From the NCBI GenBank assembly GCA_051453625.1, contig JBOZIK010000001.1, forward strand, positions 47,478,162 through 47,517,541: a stretch of 39,380 bases of DNA, given 5' to 3'. The notes beneath the pieces are model-generated. The model saw only the letters and a list, made by a program, of their open reading frames with translations. It was not told the origin of the DNA and made no database searches. Below are positions 11,132 to 22,258 of this stretch, piece by piece. Numbering within the stretch: position 1 is the first letter of the stretch; each line of letters starts with the position of its first letter. This DNA comes from Welwitschia mirabilis (Eukaryota > Gnetophyta > Gnetopsida > Welwitschiales). A program made the position numbers and the translations under genes.

Positions 11132-12376
11132 TGTTGCGATGCTCAATTATATATATTTCATAGGGTATTTTGATACTTTTGTAGGATCTTTAAATAGGTT
11201 TAGATGGAATTCTAATGATTATGTAGAATCACTAAAATGATCATTGAAACATGCAATTCTAGGCATACTTGGAGGTACTTCAAGAAATTTTAACACTTAG
11301 CACTTTGAGGAGAAGACTAATGATGCAAGAGGCTACTTTTTCTTAGCTAAAAGATTTAAGAATCCTATCATTCCCTGTGTCATCCAAACATTAGCCAGAA
11401 CAACACTGATGCTAACATGAGCTAAAACTGTAGGGCTAACTATAGGAATGCAAACTAATGAGTCATATTCTATTTGTGGGCATTGTCCTTATAGTCATAT
11501 GGATGACTGTCAGGATGACAACTTTTTTGTATGACCAAATTAAATTATCTTTGTAATGGGATCACATGCCTCATGTGAGCTACCAGGATTTCATCTTTGA
11601 CTTCTAGGGTTTTGCTTCTAGAATATTCAATGTAAAACTATAAATACCCCCATTGCCTTTACTTTCAATTTCATCTTTTGTACTATAAATTATTATGATG
11701 GGATAGTAAAGAATAAGAGGTCCATCCTTAGCTATAAAAATAAGTCTTCCTTGATGTTGTGTTGTGTATCCTCCATTGAGGTACTACTATTTTGTAAGTG
11801 GATGTTAATTCAAGATTAATACAAGGACTGTTTCACTTCTATTGTTTGCATGTCCCTTATGGTTGATGTTGGTTATGATTTTATGACAACTTCATAGTTG
11901 TTCTAGATCATAAGGAAAACCTTTACTAAGGTTGACATTGTTATTTTAGATCTTTCATTTCATTTCATTCCATATTGCATTTCCATATTTGCATTTATTC
12001 ATATTCTATTTGATGTATCTTCTAACTTATATTAGTTAAAAATAAGTGATAGCTCTTCCTAATTGATCTAAGTTATAAGGTTGGTAGTTAAATAGATTCT
12101 TTACTTGAGCTATTGTATTTTGAATTTTATCTATAAGCACTATGTTATCATCCATCTTGTACTACATTTTCATTATTTCTTATTTTCATTTACTAAATGT
12201 AAAATACTAAAAACACTTTGTTGAAATCAATTCTTTAACTGCTAGCCTAGTGCCTTCAATGGATTATGACATTCAGGCTAAATTCCATCTATATTAGTGT
12301 ATGTTTTTCTACAAGTATTTTTGATTAACAGGATTTACTTAAGGACTTACAGATTGCACAAATTTATACCACAACA
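11132..12376 (+). repeat. 3' LTR of element C
   Basis: Partner of 1300-2591, with the same head (TGTTGC), the same TATA context (TATAAATACCCCC at 11639-11651) and the same AC-rich end in CA. Differences from the 5' LTR are numerous and many are transitions. The sequence straight after it continues the gag zinc knuckle of element D. Confidence 0.88.
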
Positions 12377-12482
12377 CCAATTTAATGTTAAAAGATTTGA
12401 TAAACTAAGTATTTGTTAAAACTATAATAAAATAGGTCATAAAGCATATAAATCTAGATCTACAAAACTATAAGTACATCAT
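12377..12482 (+). pseudogene. Element D: gag zinc knuckle (3' gag piece)
   Basis: The frame reads NVKRFDKLSIC, a stop, then NYNKIGHKAYKSRS. It is a CCHC knuckle (12414-12455) with Cys at position 1, Tyr in place of Cys at position 4 (TAT), His at position 9 and Ser in place of Cys at position 14. The linker before it pairs with the basic linker left of element C (ending 1299), which shows that C inserted into the gag of D. Confidence 0.75.
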
Positions 12483-12960
12483 GTGATTAGAATATATAAG
12501 AAAGGAGAATCTAATGAAGTAGCAAACAAGAAAGTGGATAAAGTGGTACAAAGTAAAAAAGTGATAATTTTTCATGTTAAAAGTATTTCAATGCAATGTT
12601 TTACTCTATATTTAGTGATCCAACTCAAAGAAAGTAAATCCTTAGGATCACATCAATGTAAGAAACATGTATACAAAATTATTATTAATGGGGGTAGCAT
12701 TTGAAGGAAATGATAGAGGAATTGAATTTAGAAGATACTCCTCATCCAAATCCTTATCACATATCATGGTAAATTCTTTGACAATAAAAAGTGTCATGTT
12801 ATTATGAATGCATGCCATTTATTACTTGATAAACCTAAACAGTTTGATACCATGTGCATGTTGGTAAGAAAGATGGTGATTAAATGGTAATGATTTTGTA
12901 GGTTATTAGATAAGAGCTTGTAAAAATAGAATTAAAGGGGATAAAAAACTTATTGAATTC
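12483..12960 (+). pseudogene. Element D: aspartic protease remnant
   Basis: The active-site region reads KIIINGGSI at about 12675-12700; the usual D-(S/G)-G-(S/A) is N-G-G-S, so the catalytic Asp codon is AAT (12687-12689). It continues, with frame changes, as LNLEDTPHPNPYHIS, then VNSFDNKKCHVIMNACHLLLDKPKQFD. This fits the chromovirus-type protease ending ('cDVlpm.achlLLGRPWqfD'). The open frame 12483-12704 is its N-terminal part. Confidence 0.72.
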
Positions 12961-13039
12961 TTTTGAAGGTATTTTTTTCTTGATTACTTACCTCTAAGAT
13001 TGTAACTAATGATAAGCATTAGCCATCATACTCATCTAG

Positions 13040-13790
13040 CACTACGTGCATATCTTTAACATAAGGTAATGTATTTGATGAGTTTCTATAGAAGTGAAGA
13101 AATTAATAAATTAGTAAAACAATTACTAGATAAGGGCCTAGTAAATGAAAGTCTTTTCCCATGTTCTGTTTGAATGGTATTACCTTTAAAAACATATAGT
13201 AAACAATTGTGTTTACATATTGATGTAAGTCCTACAAATAGAATTATACTAAGGTACTAGTTCTTCATACCTAGAATAGATTAATAATCTAATATGCTCA
13301 TGTGCTTTTATTAATTTGGATCTTAAGAGTGGCTAAACCAACTATGGAATAAGAAAAAAAACAAATTGAAGACTACTTTTAAACTCTATATGATTTATAT
13401 GAATAGTTGATAACACCATTTAATCTAACTAATGCATCCAATACTTGTATGAAATTGATGATAGAGATTTTCTAGTCATTTTTGGGGAAATTTATTATTG
13501 GCTTTATGAACGATATTTGTATTTCTAACTAGAATTTGTTAGAAGATGTAATACACTTATGGAGAGTTTTATAATGATTGCAGAAGGAATAATTATTATT
13601 GAATTCTAAGAAGTATGTTTATGTACGAATAGTTTTATATTCCTTGGAGTGGTGACTTCCAAGAATGATATCAAGATGGATGCTAATAAGGTTAAGGCCA
13701 TTATGGATTGACCTTCTCTGATTTTTGCAAAAGAGCTATATATTTTTTATAGGTAGGTTAGTCTTTATGAAACATTTATTAAAGATTTTA
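13040..13790 (+). pseudogene. Element D: reverse transcriptase remnant
   Basis: Text in order: EEINKLVKQLLDKGLVNESLFPCSV, PLKTYSKQLCLHIDVSPTNRI, FFIPRID, TPFNLTNASNTCMKLM, then GFMNDICISN. The last is the active-site box (13503-13514) with Asn for the first Asp. Then come GVVTSKNDIKMDANKVKAIMD (13650-13710) and a 'FYR.FI.dFS' connection. This is a chromovirus-like palm order. Stops and frameshifts are frequent. Confidence 0.8.
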
Positions 13791-13799
13791 GTAAGATTT

Positions 13800-14079
13800 A
13801 TACACAAATACTAGGTACTATAAATAAAGATAGAATTTTCAATGAACTAATGAAGCAAATGCAACATTTCAAACACTTAAGAAAAACATTGTCATATAAT
13901 CTATTCTTGTGTACTATGATGTTAATGGAAAATTTATTAGTGGAGTTCACAGCTAAGAAGGTAAGCTTATTAATTACTTTAGTAAAAAGTTAAATGAAGA
14001 AGGTATTTAACTTATGAAAAGGAGTTATATGCTATATTGCAAGCTTTATAAAATTTGATGCATTACCTATTGCATAAGG

Positions 14080-14121
<42 letters not shown>

Positions 14122-14290
14122 AACTAATTGCTAAGTCGATCAAGTGGGTATAGAAATGGAAGGATTTTAATTTGTTGTTAAGTGCATAAGTGGGGAAAAA
14201 TAATAATAAAGTAATAAATGTATTAAGGATGATCACATATTTAATGAGTCATTGCAAGTTTGATGTTAGTTTATCTTGTTTTCTACATTT
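13800..14290 (+). pseudogene. Element D: RNase H remnant, core displaced by a (TA)n run
   Basis: The start reads TNEANATFQTLKK, consistent with the RT/RNase H tether of Ty3/gypsy elements. 'YFSKKLNEE' follows near 13975, then HYLLHKELY at about 14060. The strand that should carry 'YTDH.aLkyl' is replaced by a (TA)n microsatellite. After it comes NKLIAKSIKWV, as in the family's 'n.RhaKWveflq'. The catalytic Asp of that strand cannot be identified. Confidence 0.68.
14083..14118 (+). repeat. (TA)n microsatellite inside the RNase H remnant
   Basis: Uninterrupted alternating TA of about 36 bases, at the place of a conserved RNase H strand of element D. Confidence 0.95.
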
Positions 14291-14299
14291 ATATGAATG

Positions 14300-15370
14300 T
14301 GATGTAGATTTTGGAGAAGTATGGTAAAGAGGCCTTTGGAAGGATACCATTGCAATAGAGTTACACACTAAAGATGGTATTTCTTATAAGGAGGAAATAT
14401 TATATGTTTAAAAGGTTTTATAAGGAATAATAGTTTGTAGGAAAAACATAATGAAGATAAGATAGGACATTATGAGGTGAACCAAAAAATGAGTTGATGA
14501 GGAGGAATTACTTTTGTCCTAACTTATAAAGGATTGTTAAAGAGCTAAAGGAGGATTTTCTAATGCAATATTACATATGCCATTAGTAGTTCCAATAAGA
14601 TCTTAAAAGAATGTAAGTATGGATTTCATTCTTGATTTACCTCATTCCAAAAGAGAGAACAATTCCATACTAGTTAATAAACTAGGTAAAATAATGCATT
14701 ATACTTTAAGTAGTAAGATAAATATTCCTCAATGGGATTGTTAGATTACATGGTTCACCTAAACTATTGTTTTAGCTAGAGATGTAAAATTTATAATACA
14801 TTATTGAAAAATTCTTTGAAAAACTAATAGGAATAAAGTTATAGTTTTCTTTGGCATATCATCCATAAATTAATTGTTAAATAAAAGTGATGAACTGAAG
14901 CACTAGAAACATACTTCAATGATTTTGTAATGGACATACAAAAATTTGAAAGGGTCATCTCTCTTATGTTGACTTTATAAACAACAACTCCATTAATAGA
15001 AGCATAGGGAAAAGACCATTTAAAGTGGTGTATGGACTCTGCTCAAGAACCTAAGGCTTGTTTGGAAATATAGAAGATCCATTAGTAAAAATACCTAAAT
15101 TTGCAACCAAAATTGCAAATCTTTTTAAATATATGCATATGCAACTTGATAAACAGATCTTGAAAGATGAGAAAAGGGTGAATCAACAAACATGATAAGT
15201 TGAGTTTGAAGAATGTCATATAGTCATGTCATAGATTTAAAAGAATAGATTTTAATAATAATTAATAATAAGTTGATGCATAGGAAGATTGACCCATGCA
15301 AGATTATGAAAAGAATTTTGTCAAATAATTTCTAGTTTAAACTTTTTAAAGTTATTAGCCTTCTTTAACT
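14300..15370 (+). pseudogene. Element D: integrase remnant with C-terminal domain
   Basis: The zinc-domain remains (HYEV...) lie at 14470-14560. The core begins NVSMDFILDLPHSKRENNSI, with the first catalytic Asp present (14622-14624). The second motif reads LARDVKF for the usual 'SDRD.kF', so its catalytic Asp is Ala. The third, the 'YHPQTDGQTEVVNR' block (14857-14898), has AAA (Lys) for the catalytic Glu at 14884-14886. Then LSYVDFINNNSINRSIGKRPFKVVYGL (about 14958-15041) is well kept and fits the chromovirus integrase end. Up to 15370 a 'KLMHRKIDPCKI' stretch resembles the SH3-like C-terminal region. Confidence 0.8.
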
Positions 15371-17012
15371 TTTAGTGTTGTATCTTTATTAAAGTATCAA
15401 GACAAGATGAAGAATGATAACAAATGAATAGAGGAATTATAGGAGATGATCAAAGATAAGGACAAGGTGTATGAATCATCCCCTATTTTAGACCAATGGA
15501 AGAAATATATAAGAAGGAAGTTCCATAATGAATACCCAACTTAAATGCAAAAGAACAAAAGGTACATGCATCTTGGATGTTAGAAAAAGATTTACAAGTT
15601 AAACATGATATAGAAGAGTAGTACTACTAATGTCATAGTTTACATTTAAGCAACAAATGATAGTGGAAGAGAATCCTTTGGTAAAATATAATAAATAATT
15701 TAAGTCAGAAGAGCCTAAATTATTTAGCTATTGAACTTTTGATTTCTAATGGTTAAAATTGTAATTTTCATGTATAAAATTTAGGCCTAAGATATAAAGC
15801 TATTTTTAAGTATAAAAAACATTGTGGAGCCTTTTTTTAGGCCAAATGATGGAATATCATACTACAACTAGCTCAAACATGAAATGGTAAGGTATTTACT
15901 GAATGTGACTCAAATGATGAAGTTATATCCAAATTTGTGAATACATTAGTTTTGGTAATGTTTAGGAATGAATTCTTATAATCATTAGGACTAACTTAAA
16001 ATATTATAAGAGGAAGTAGTGGAGATTTTCATTTCATGATGATAGGAGTTTGATTTGGAGTTAGAAGCTAATGATGAAAGGATGTTTTCAAGAGGCTTAT
16101 GCTTCAAAAAATATCATAAGCTTGTGTTTTATGTAGTATTTTTTATTTATAGAAATTCCATTCATTGATTTGTTTTAATGTTGTTATTGTATTTTTAGTT
16201 TTGCCTTTCCTAAGCTAGATTTTGGGGCTTTTTTTATGTGACTTAACATTCATAAGAAGGCTATATTAAATCCTGTAAAATATAATAGTATATAACAATG
16301 AACACAAGACACATGAAATATGTAATAAAGTTACATGTGGAATCATTCCTAGATTAATGCCTAATTATGTTAAAAGTAAATTGCTTATGATCATAATCAA
16401 TATCATTGACATTATAGATTCATTCCTTAATTGTCAACAAAATGCACATCATAGGAAAGCCAAGTATGATTCTAGGACTAATGCTTATTCATAATGAAAT
16501 ACTAAATGACTAATAATTAACAAATTATTCATAATAGAAATAAAACAATTGAGATGGCTTATTCTTCATAAGAGAAAGAAGACAAATAAGATGATCTATT
16601 CTCATAGAATATTTCTAAACATTCATCCAAATTTATAGCAAAAGAAAAATGTAAAATTAAGACATGTTCACATGGGAAGATCACAAAATATTTAAGAAAG
16701 CTCTTTTGATTCATTTTGAATTTAAAACCTTACATCCATGCTAATAACAAAATAACTCAACACTAGAAATAAATAAGTATCACTTTATGCATTTAGTTCC
16801 CTAGAAATAATGACAAAAAAAACTACTTGTAATATATGTGTAGTAGATAGTTGATATGAGATTATATGTGAGCATTCTAAAAATCATCTAATACACAAAT
16901 TGGTATAGAAAGCATTATAAAAATAACTTGATAAGAATCTCTTAGATAATTGTAAATGATAGTATGTACACAAGTATCATATATGCTATAAAATGGAGGT
17001 ATTTTACTAATG
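15371..17012. other. No gene recognised; probably the 3' end of element D and flank
   Basis: At about 15560-15610 a frame reads VHASWMLEKDL, which resembles the end of a chromodomain (the 'sWEp..dl' part), consistent with a chromovirus; this is weak. Beyond 15620 I find no frame, no second copy of any window repeat and no clear LTR ends. A long 3' LTR of D could lie here but has no partner in the window to prove it. Confidence 0.4.
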
Positions 17013-17661
17013 NNNNNNNNNNNNNNNNNNNNNNNNNNNNNNNNNNNNNNNNNNNNNNNNNNNNNNNNNNNNNNNNNNNNNNNNNNNNNNNNNNNNNNNN
17101 NNNNNNNNNNNNNNNNNNNNNNNNNNNNNNNNNNNNNNNNNNNNNNNNNNNNNNNNNNNNNNNNNNNNNNNNNNNNNNNNNNNNNNNNNNNNNNNNNNNN
17201 NNNNNNNNNNNNNNNNNNNNNNNNNNNNNNNNNNNNNNNNNNNNNNNNNNNNNNNNNNNNNNNNNNNNNNNNNNNNNNNNNNNNNNNNNNNNNNNNNNNN
17301 NNNNNNNNNNNNNNNNNNNNNNNNNNNNNNNNNNNNNNNNNNNNNNNNNNNNNNNNNNNNNNNNNNNNNNNNNNNNNNNNNNNNNNNNNNNNNNNNNNNN
17401 NNNNNNNNNNNNNNNNNNNNNNNNNNNNNNNNNNNNNNNNNNNNNNNNNNNNNNNNNNNNNNNNNNNNNNNNNNNNNNNNNNNNNNNNNNNNNNNNNNNN
17501 NNNNNNNNNNNNNNNNNNNNNNNNNNNNNNNNNNNNNNNNNNNNNNNNNNNNNNNNNNNNNNNNNNNNNNNNNNNNNNNNNNNNNNNNNNNNNNNNNNNN
17601 NNNNNNNNNNNNNNNNNNNNNNNNNNNNNNNNNNNNNNNNNNNNNNNNNNNNNNNNNNNNN
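17013..17661. other. Assembly gap of 649 Ns
   Basis: All bases are N. The open frames across it are artefacts. Confidence 0.97.
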
Positions 17662-18170
17662 TGTCATAATAATATGATTAAAAAAATATTTATCACTATT
17701 ACATAAAAATGCATGTTTGGTAAAATCCTATTTTGATGATTTTACTTGTCAAATAGAATATGCATTTATGTATAGATAGGTTATGAAAGATGTTCATCAT
17801 AATTGACATGACTAATATAAGAAAGATCACAGTCAAGTAAAGTTAGTCTCAAAGGAATAAAATGAGTCACTTACATAAAATTAAAGTTAGTCTTGAAGTA
17901 ATAAAACGAGTCACTCATATAAAATTAGCAATGCTTCAAATCCTTGAAGATGTAGTTTAGAGTTGTTAAAGTTTGGATAAAATTAACCATAGACATTTGT
18001 AGTATTAAAGATGTTTAAAAAAAGATATCTATAAAGATGAAGACATCTATAATGACATTAGACGTGAAATAGAAGGGAGATGTCTATCAGTTAGGATACA
18101 TCTATGCTAAACTCTTTGATAGAAGAAGACATCTATGGTAAACTAAAAATTGGTAACAAGAGATAGGTTG
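17662..18170 (+). repeat. Possible truncated copia LTR head plus a short tandem duplication
   Basis: From 17964, TGTTAAAGTTTGGATAA resembles the head of the element E LTR at 34945 (TGTTGAAGTTTGGGTAA), and both are followed by 'gacat..ta.tattaaaga' motifs. If real, it is an LTR fragment cut by the T LTR head at 18171. Upstream, 17838-17881 and 17882-17926 are two adjacent diverged copies of a 44-45 bp unit. The stretch also repeats 'gacatctat' several times. Confidence 0.45.
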
Positions 18171-18428
18171 TGTTAGTATTAACATGTAAAAATTAACATT
18201 TAGACCAAGCATATTTGATCAATTTATCATAAGTAAAAAAATTAAAATAGTTATTTTATAATAAAATTATGTCTTTAACCATTTTATACATGATTTGTAA
18301 AATTATAAACTTTTCCATGAAAATTTAAGTTAATTACTACCTTTTAAAAAACATGCTAAAAATTGAAGGAAATCCAATAGAAAACACATTCATCTAAAGC
18401 TATGTTATAATATTTTTATGGAAAATGT
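18171..18428 (+). repeat. Head of a T-family LTR, truncated at its 3' side
   Basis: It begins TGTTAGTATTAACATG and continues like the LTR head at 33350 ('acatttagaccaa', 'accattttataca', 'ttaattactacctt', 'acatgct'). It stops at about 18428, where C-like LTR sequence begins. It could be the remaining end of an old T insertion, or a 3' LTR head of an older element. Confidence 0.7.
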
Positions 18429-18771
18429 GATTGTAGTCATCATCCCCTTAGTTATCCTCATGACAGTCAAAAGACATCTAAAATGGCTAGCTGATCTTCA
18501 TCCATTTTATCTATTTCTTTCTTAGATTTGAATGCATTTTTCAGCTCATTTTGTATGATGTCTTTACCTTCTTCACCCTATACATAAACCCCTTCCTCAA
18601 CTCTCTTATCCATATTCAATGCATTAGATATTCTCATGATAGAAGATTGAATGATGAGAGATCCATCTTATGAGTTGTAGAAAGACATTTTCTTGGTGAA
18701 GGTTTGTGCATCCTCCATTGAGGTTTGGCTATTTTGTAGCCTGGATGATGGTTCTCCCACCCTTAAATTTG
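18429..18771 (+). repeat. C-like LTR fragment, plus orientation (left arm of an inverted repeat)
   Basis: It resembles the middle of the element C LTR: a 'gatccatctt.' run, then 'cctccattgaggt' and 'attttgta..ctggatg', as at 1920-2005. It contains a TATA-like CTATACATAAACC at about 18578. Bases 18435-18640 are an imperfect reverse complement of 18775-18985. It lacks its first several hundred bases. Confidence 0.72.
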
Positions 18772-19367
18772 TTGTTACAAGAATGTCTAGTGCATGAAAG
18801 GTGGATAGGAGAGTCGAGGCAAGGGTTTATTTATAGGGCAAAGAAGGAGAAACTATCACAAAAAATGCACTAAAAAACATGCTTAAATCCAAGAAAGAAA
18901 TGAATGAAATGGATGAAGGTAGCCTGCCCATTTCAAGTGTTGTCTTGACTATCATGGGGACAACCAAGGGAATGATGGTATATGAATTATGTTTGTCATC
19001 TTGCATGTCATGGAGATGATCATGGAGATAACACTTACTTTCAACTTAATCCACATCAGCATACATTGGCATTTCTACACAGCATGTGTAGTGATGTCAT
19101 CCTGGTTATCATGGGGACAATAGAGGGGATGATAGTCCTCATTATCTTTTCAACTGAAGAGAAGTATGCCTTTTTATTAGTGATCTTCCTCCAAGGTACC
19201 GAGCATTAAAAAGTACCCAAAATGCCTCTAAACATGCCAAGAATTGACTTTTCTATGATCATCTATCATCTCTTCATAATCCTCAGAATTACATCTAAAC
19301 CTGTATAAATGTCCTACAAAATAGCTCATAACACCTCATCAAATACATACAATTTGGTAGTGCATCA
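18772..19367 (-). repeat. C-like LTR fragment, minus orientation (right arm of the inverted repeat)
   Basis: Read on the minus strand it starts TGATGCACTACC at 19367, like TGTTGCAATGCC at 1300. It keeps 'gttatgag', 'tacaggtttagatg' and 'ggcatgtttagaggcattttg', matching 1330-1470. A good TATA box (CTATAAATAAACC on the minus strand) lies near 18826-18838. It ends near the palindrome centre. The open frame 18982-19209 falls within it and looks accidental. Confidence 0.75.
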
Positions 19368-20693
19368 TAGTATTATAGTGATAAGGATTTAAACCAAGTT
19401 AAAAACTTAGTTACCATTCTTCCATAGAGATAATGAAGGGTGGCTAAATAAAATTTACACAAACTCTTGATAACTTATAAGTTAAAAAAAGTAAAAAAGA
19501 AAAGAAAAAAGAAGATGATAAATGTTGTAAAACTTCATAAGAAAAGTGGGAAGTAAGAAAGATTTAAGGATTGCCAGATTTATCCTCTTGCAGATCCTCA
19601 CTCAGCTATATACAGACCATTAAGTGTAAAGACTCAAGTTACGGTGATATAATCTCATTTATCATTTGAGTGTTGATGAATTTTATTACCATTGATTCCA
19701 TATCCTTATAATAAAAATGGAAAGCACAAATTAATTCTGCATAAGGTCTATGAAATTACTAAGACTATGAACCAATTAACTTAATTAAATTCACTTAATT
19801 AACCAAAGTAAAACTTGAAAGTACATTATTTCTTAAACATTTCTAGTATAAACTAAATTAAAACTAGCAATAAAAACAAACAACTCCTTAGTATTAAATA
19901 AAAAAATGTACATTATATCAAAGATGAAGAAAGTAGAAAGGAATTCTCAAGCTCCTTGAAAATAATCTCATTCCCCAAGGAAGTACTCAAAATGCCACTA
20001 CACCTTGACACTCTAAAGGTTTTATGTTTTGTTTAAATGAAGGATGTTTACAATGAGGGACTCAAGGCCCTTTTATACGTGAGCATGGGGGTGAGGGATG
20101 GTCATAGGCCCTTGGCTTATAACATTAGATGGATAGTTATATAATGATAACATTAGGTAGGGTAGTTTGTTACTTTTTACATTGGATAGAAATTCTTATA
20201 ACAATGTCAACACTTGGCTTTTAGATGCTGCAACTACCCTCAACCACTATCATTATCATGTGTCTCCACTGTTATCCTACTTAGTAAAACCACATGTCAC
20301 TATTTTGAGTCCTCATCACCACCACCACATGTTCTCAAGAATGCAATTTATTTTTGATGTGGAATACGATTAAGCCCATGACTGCATTTAATTTAATTCA
20401 TTATGACAAATCAAGAACATAAGAATTGAAGTGTTCTACACTCATAAACTGGCAGCACTGGTAGTACTAGATAGTGGCACTGACATTCTAGCTTAGATGA
20501 TCATCAAACTTTAGCATACCCTTCAAAATGCATTAAATACCTTAAAAATGTTATGGACAAATGATAAGTCCATAATTATTGTAAAAATTAACAGAGGACA
20601 TGTTTTTATACTAAAATTGATTATGTTAATGTTTTTCATTAAGATAAATTAGTTAATTAACTTAATTGTAATGTCAATTTTTACATGTTAACA
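19368..20693 (-). repeat. 3' LTR of element B (T1)
   Basis: It repeats 24995-26346. On the minus strand it starts TGTTAACATGTAAAAATT at 20693 and carries TATAAAAGG at 20077-20069, followed by 'gagtccctcattgtaaacatcc'. It ends next to the C-like LTR start at 19367. The open frame 20167-20373 lies antisense in its U3 and is not considered a gene. Confidence 0.85.
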
Positions 20694-22258
20694 CATTGTC
20701 TAATTAGACTTTTGCTAGTGGTTTAGAAAAAAATTGATACGAAATGATTAGACATGGAAAAATTATCTAAGTTGAAGTTCTTAAGTGTGAAAATGATGTA
20801 AATCTAAAAAATGTTATGATCAATTTTCTATAATTAATGTATTAAAATAAAAATTTGTTTAAAGACAGATGCCATACCCCCAACTAAAACTAAATTTTGT
20901 CCTCAAATTTATATGGTAAAAAGTGCTAAAATTTCTTTTAAGAACATAGTTTTAGAATGATTACGATGAGTCATTTTAATAAAAATTGAAAATTGATATA
21001 GTTAAGATATGAAAGGAAAAAATAATGTAAATGATTATTTTATTTCTTTCTAAAAATCCTAAGTAAAGAGCTAAATCTTAGAAAGTTTATTTTGTTGAGG
21101 TGGGGGTGAGGTGAAATGGATGATGGAGGTAGGTAAGAAAATTAGAGTTAACTATTAACTAATAAATAAATCAATAAATCTACCTAAGTTAATGGAATTT
21201 ATTATATTTTTGTATTTTTAAATAGACCTTAATATCAAATAAGTATATTTTTGACTAAGTAACTTATAAGAATCTAAGAAATCATAGCAAATCCTAAGTA
21301 TGAAAGTTAAACACAAAAAATTATAGAAAGACTCTGATTTTCACTTTTTTCATTCCTTTGTTTTTTATTTCTACAACATATATGTCCTTAGTCTAAGTCT
21401 TTGAATCATATTAAGCATATAGTGTTATGACATTTTCTACCAATAATTAAGCATGTTATTTTATGTAGAAACTACTATTGCAGTGCTAGTTGAGCATTTA
21501 TGTCCCTAATGCAGTTGATTATGTCATAATTAGATTAATAGATTTGCATTACTAGTAAGCATTTATAGCCTTAATATAATTAACTAAACCCAAGTAAGTG
21601 ATTAATGTTATGTGTGTTTAGAAAAGAGATGTTAATTTCTTTTTTGTTCATCTTCTTATATTCATTTTTATGCATGTTAAAGGGGTAATTGACTCATTAG
21701 AATAATCAAGATAAATCTTGTCCTCATCAAAGGACTTAGAATTAAGGAACATACTAAGTTTTACTAAAATGAAAACCATAAATGAATGTGCTATTAATAG
21801 TTAAACACAAAAATAACATAAAACTTTCTTAAAAACCTGTAAGTGTACTTAATCTTGACTATTGCTTAAGTGATAATGAGATCACTTATTATTTATTTTT
21901 TATTTAAGATCATTAACTTAGATTTGTAAGTCTCAAGAACTCATAGATAAATAGCCAAGTCAAATGGTTTATTAGTTTAGTGGAGTTATTAGAAGATGAA
22001 ATGGATGAATGAAAGGACTTGGAGGAGGAAAGTGGGAAATCCCTAAGTGAAGGAGTTTAAGATGATGATTATAAAAATGAAAGCACTTGTGAGGTTTTAA
22101 TCAAGATAGACCATCAAGAACACATGTTTTTAAGTCTTTTATTTTTTTCCAAGAGAGATCAAACTTAAAAGAAAAATCTATCTTAAAAGAAGACTCTAAC
22201 TTAAAAGCTAAAAAGTTTTTGAGGTAATGTACACATGGAGGCCTAAGATTATGGAAAT
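20694..22258 (-). other. Element B: 3' noncoding interior, with a polypurine-like run
   Basis: No coding frame. Block 21376-21676 (minus) matches 30631-30933 (plus) in element A, so it is a conserved part of the family. On the minus strand 'gaggacaaaatt' followed by a TTGGGGGTA run (about 20889-20875) resembles the 'ggacaa...aagtttggggg' stretch common near the 3' end of Athila/Tat elements. It lies about 180 bp before the LTR, so it may not be the primary tract. Confidence 0.6.

Larger units (their letters stand above)
1300..12376 (+). mobile_element. Element C: Athila-like Ty3/gypsy LTR retrotransposon, complete but dead
   Basis: Two direct repeats (1300-2591 and 11132-12376) start TGTTGC and end in CA. 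They enclose, in order, a tRNA-Asp type primer site, gag, protease, RT, RNase H and integrase remnants, a long noncoding tail and a purine-rich tract. The RT wording (YSGYNQ, SEDQVKITFT) and the protease wording (LGRAF) fit the Athila group. It sits inside the gag of element D. The flanking pentamers tcact (1295-1299) and ccaat (12377-12381) agree at only 3 of 5 bases, so the target duplication is doubtful or eroded. The LTRs agree at roughly four bases in five by eye, indicating an old insertion. Stops and frameshifts occur in every domain. Confidence 0.88.

Noticed and set aside
16942-17677. Three open frames of 219-241 codons across the 649-N gap
   Set aside because: They consist almost wholly of unknown residues and only reflect the absence of stops in N.
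1-18428. Idea that the T LTR at 1-700 and the T LTR head at 18171-18428 are the two LTRs of element D
   Set aside because: Position and strand would allow it, but T elements carry an Athila/Tat-type primer site while D pol is chromovirus-like, no primer site follows position 700, and about 2.8 kb separates D pol from 18171. Left open as unlikely.
18982-19209. Plus-strand frame of 75 codons
   Set aside because: Antisense inside a C-like LTR; no protein similarity recognised.
20167-20373. Plus-strand frame of 68 codons with a His cluster
   Set aside because: Antisense to the U3 of the B LTR; the His run is a CAC/CAT repeat and is broken in the partner LTR.
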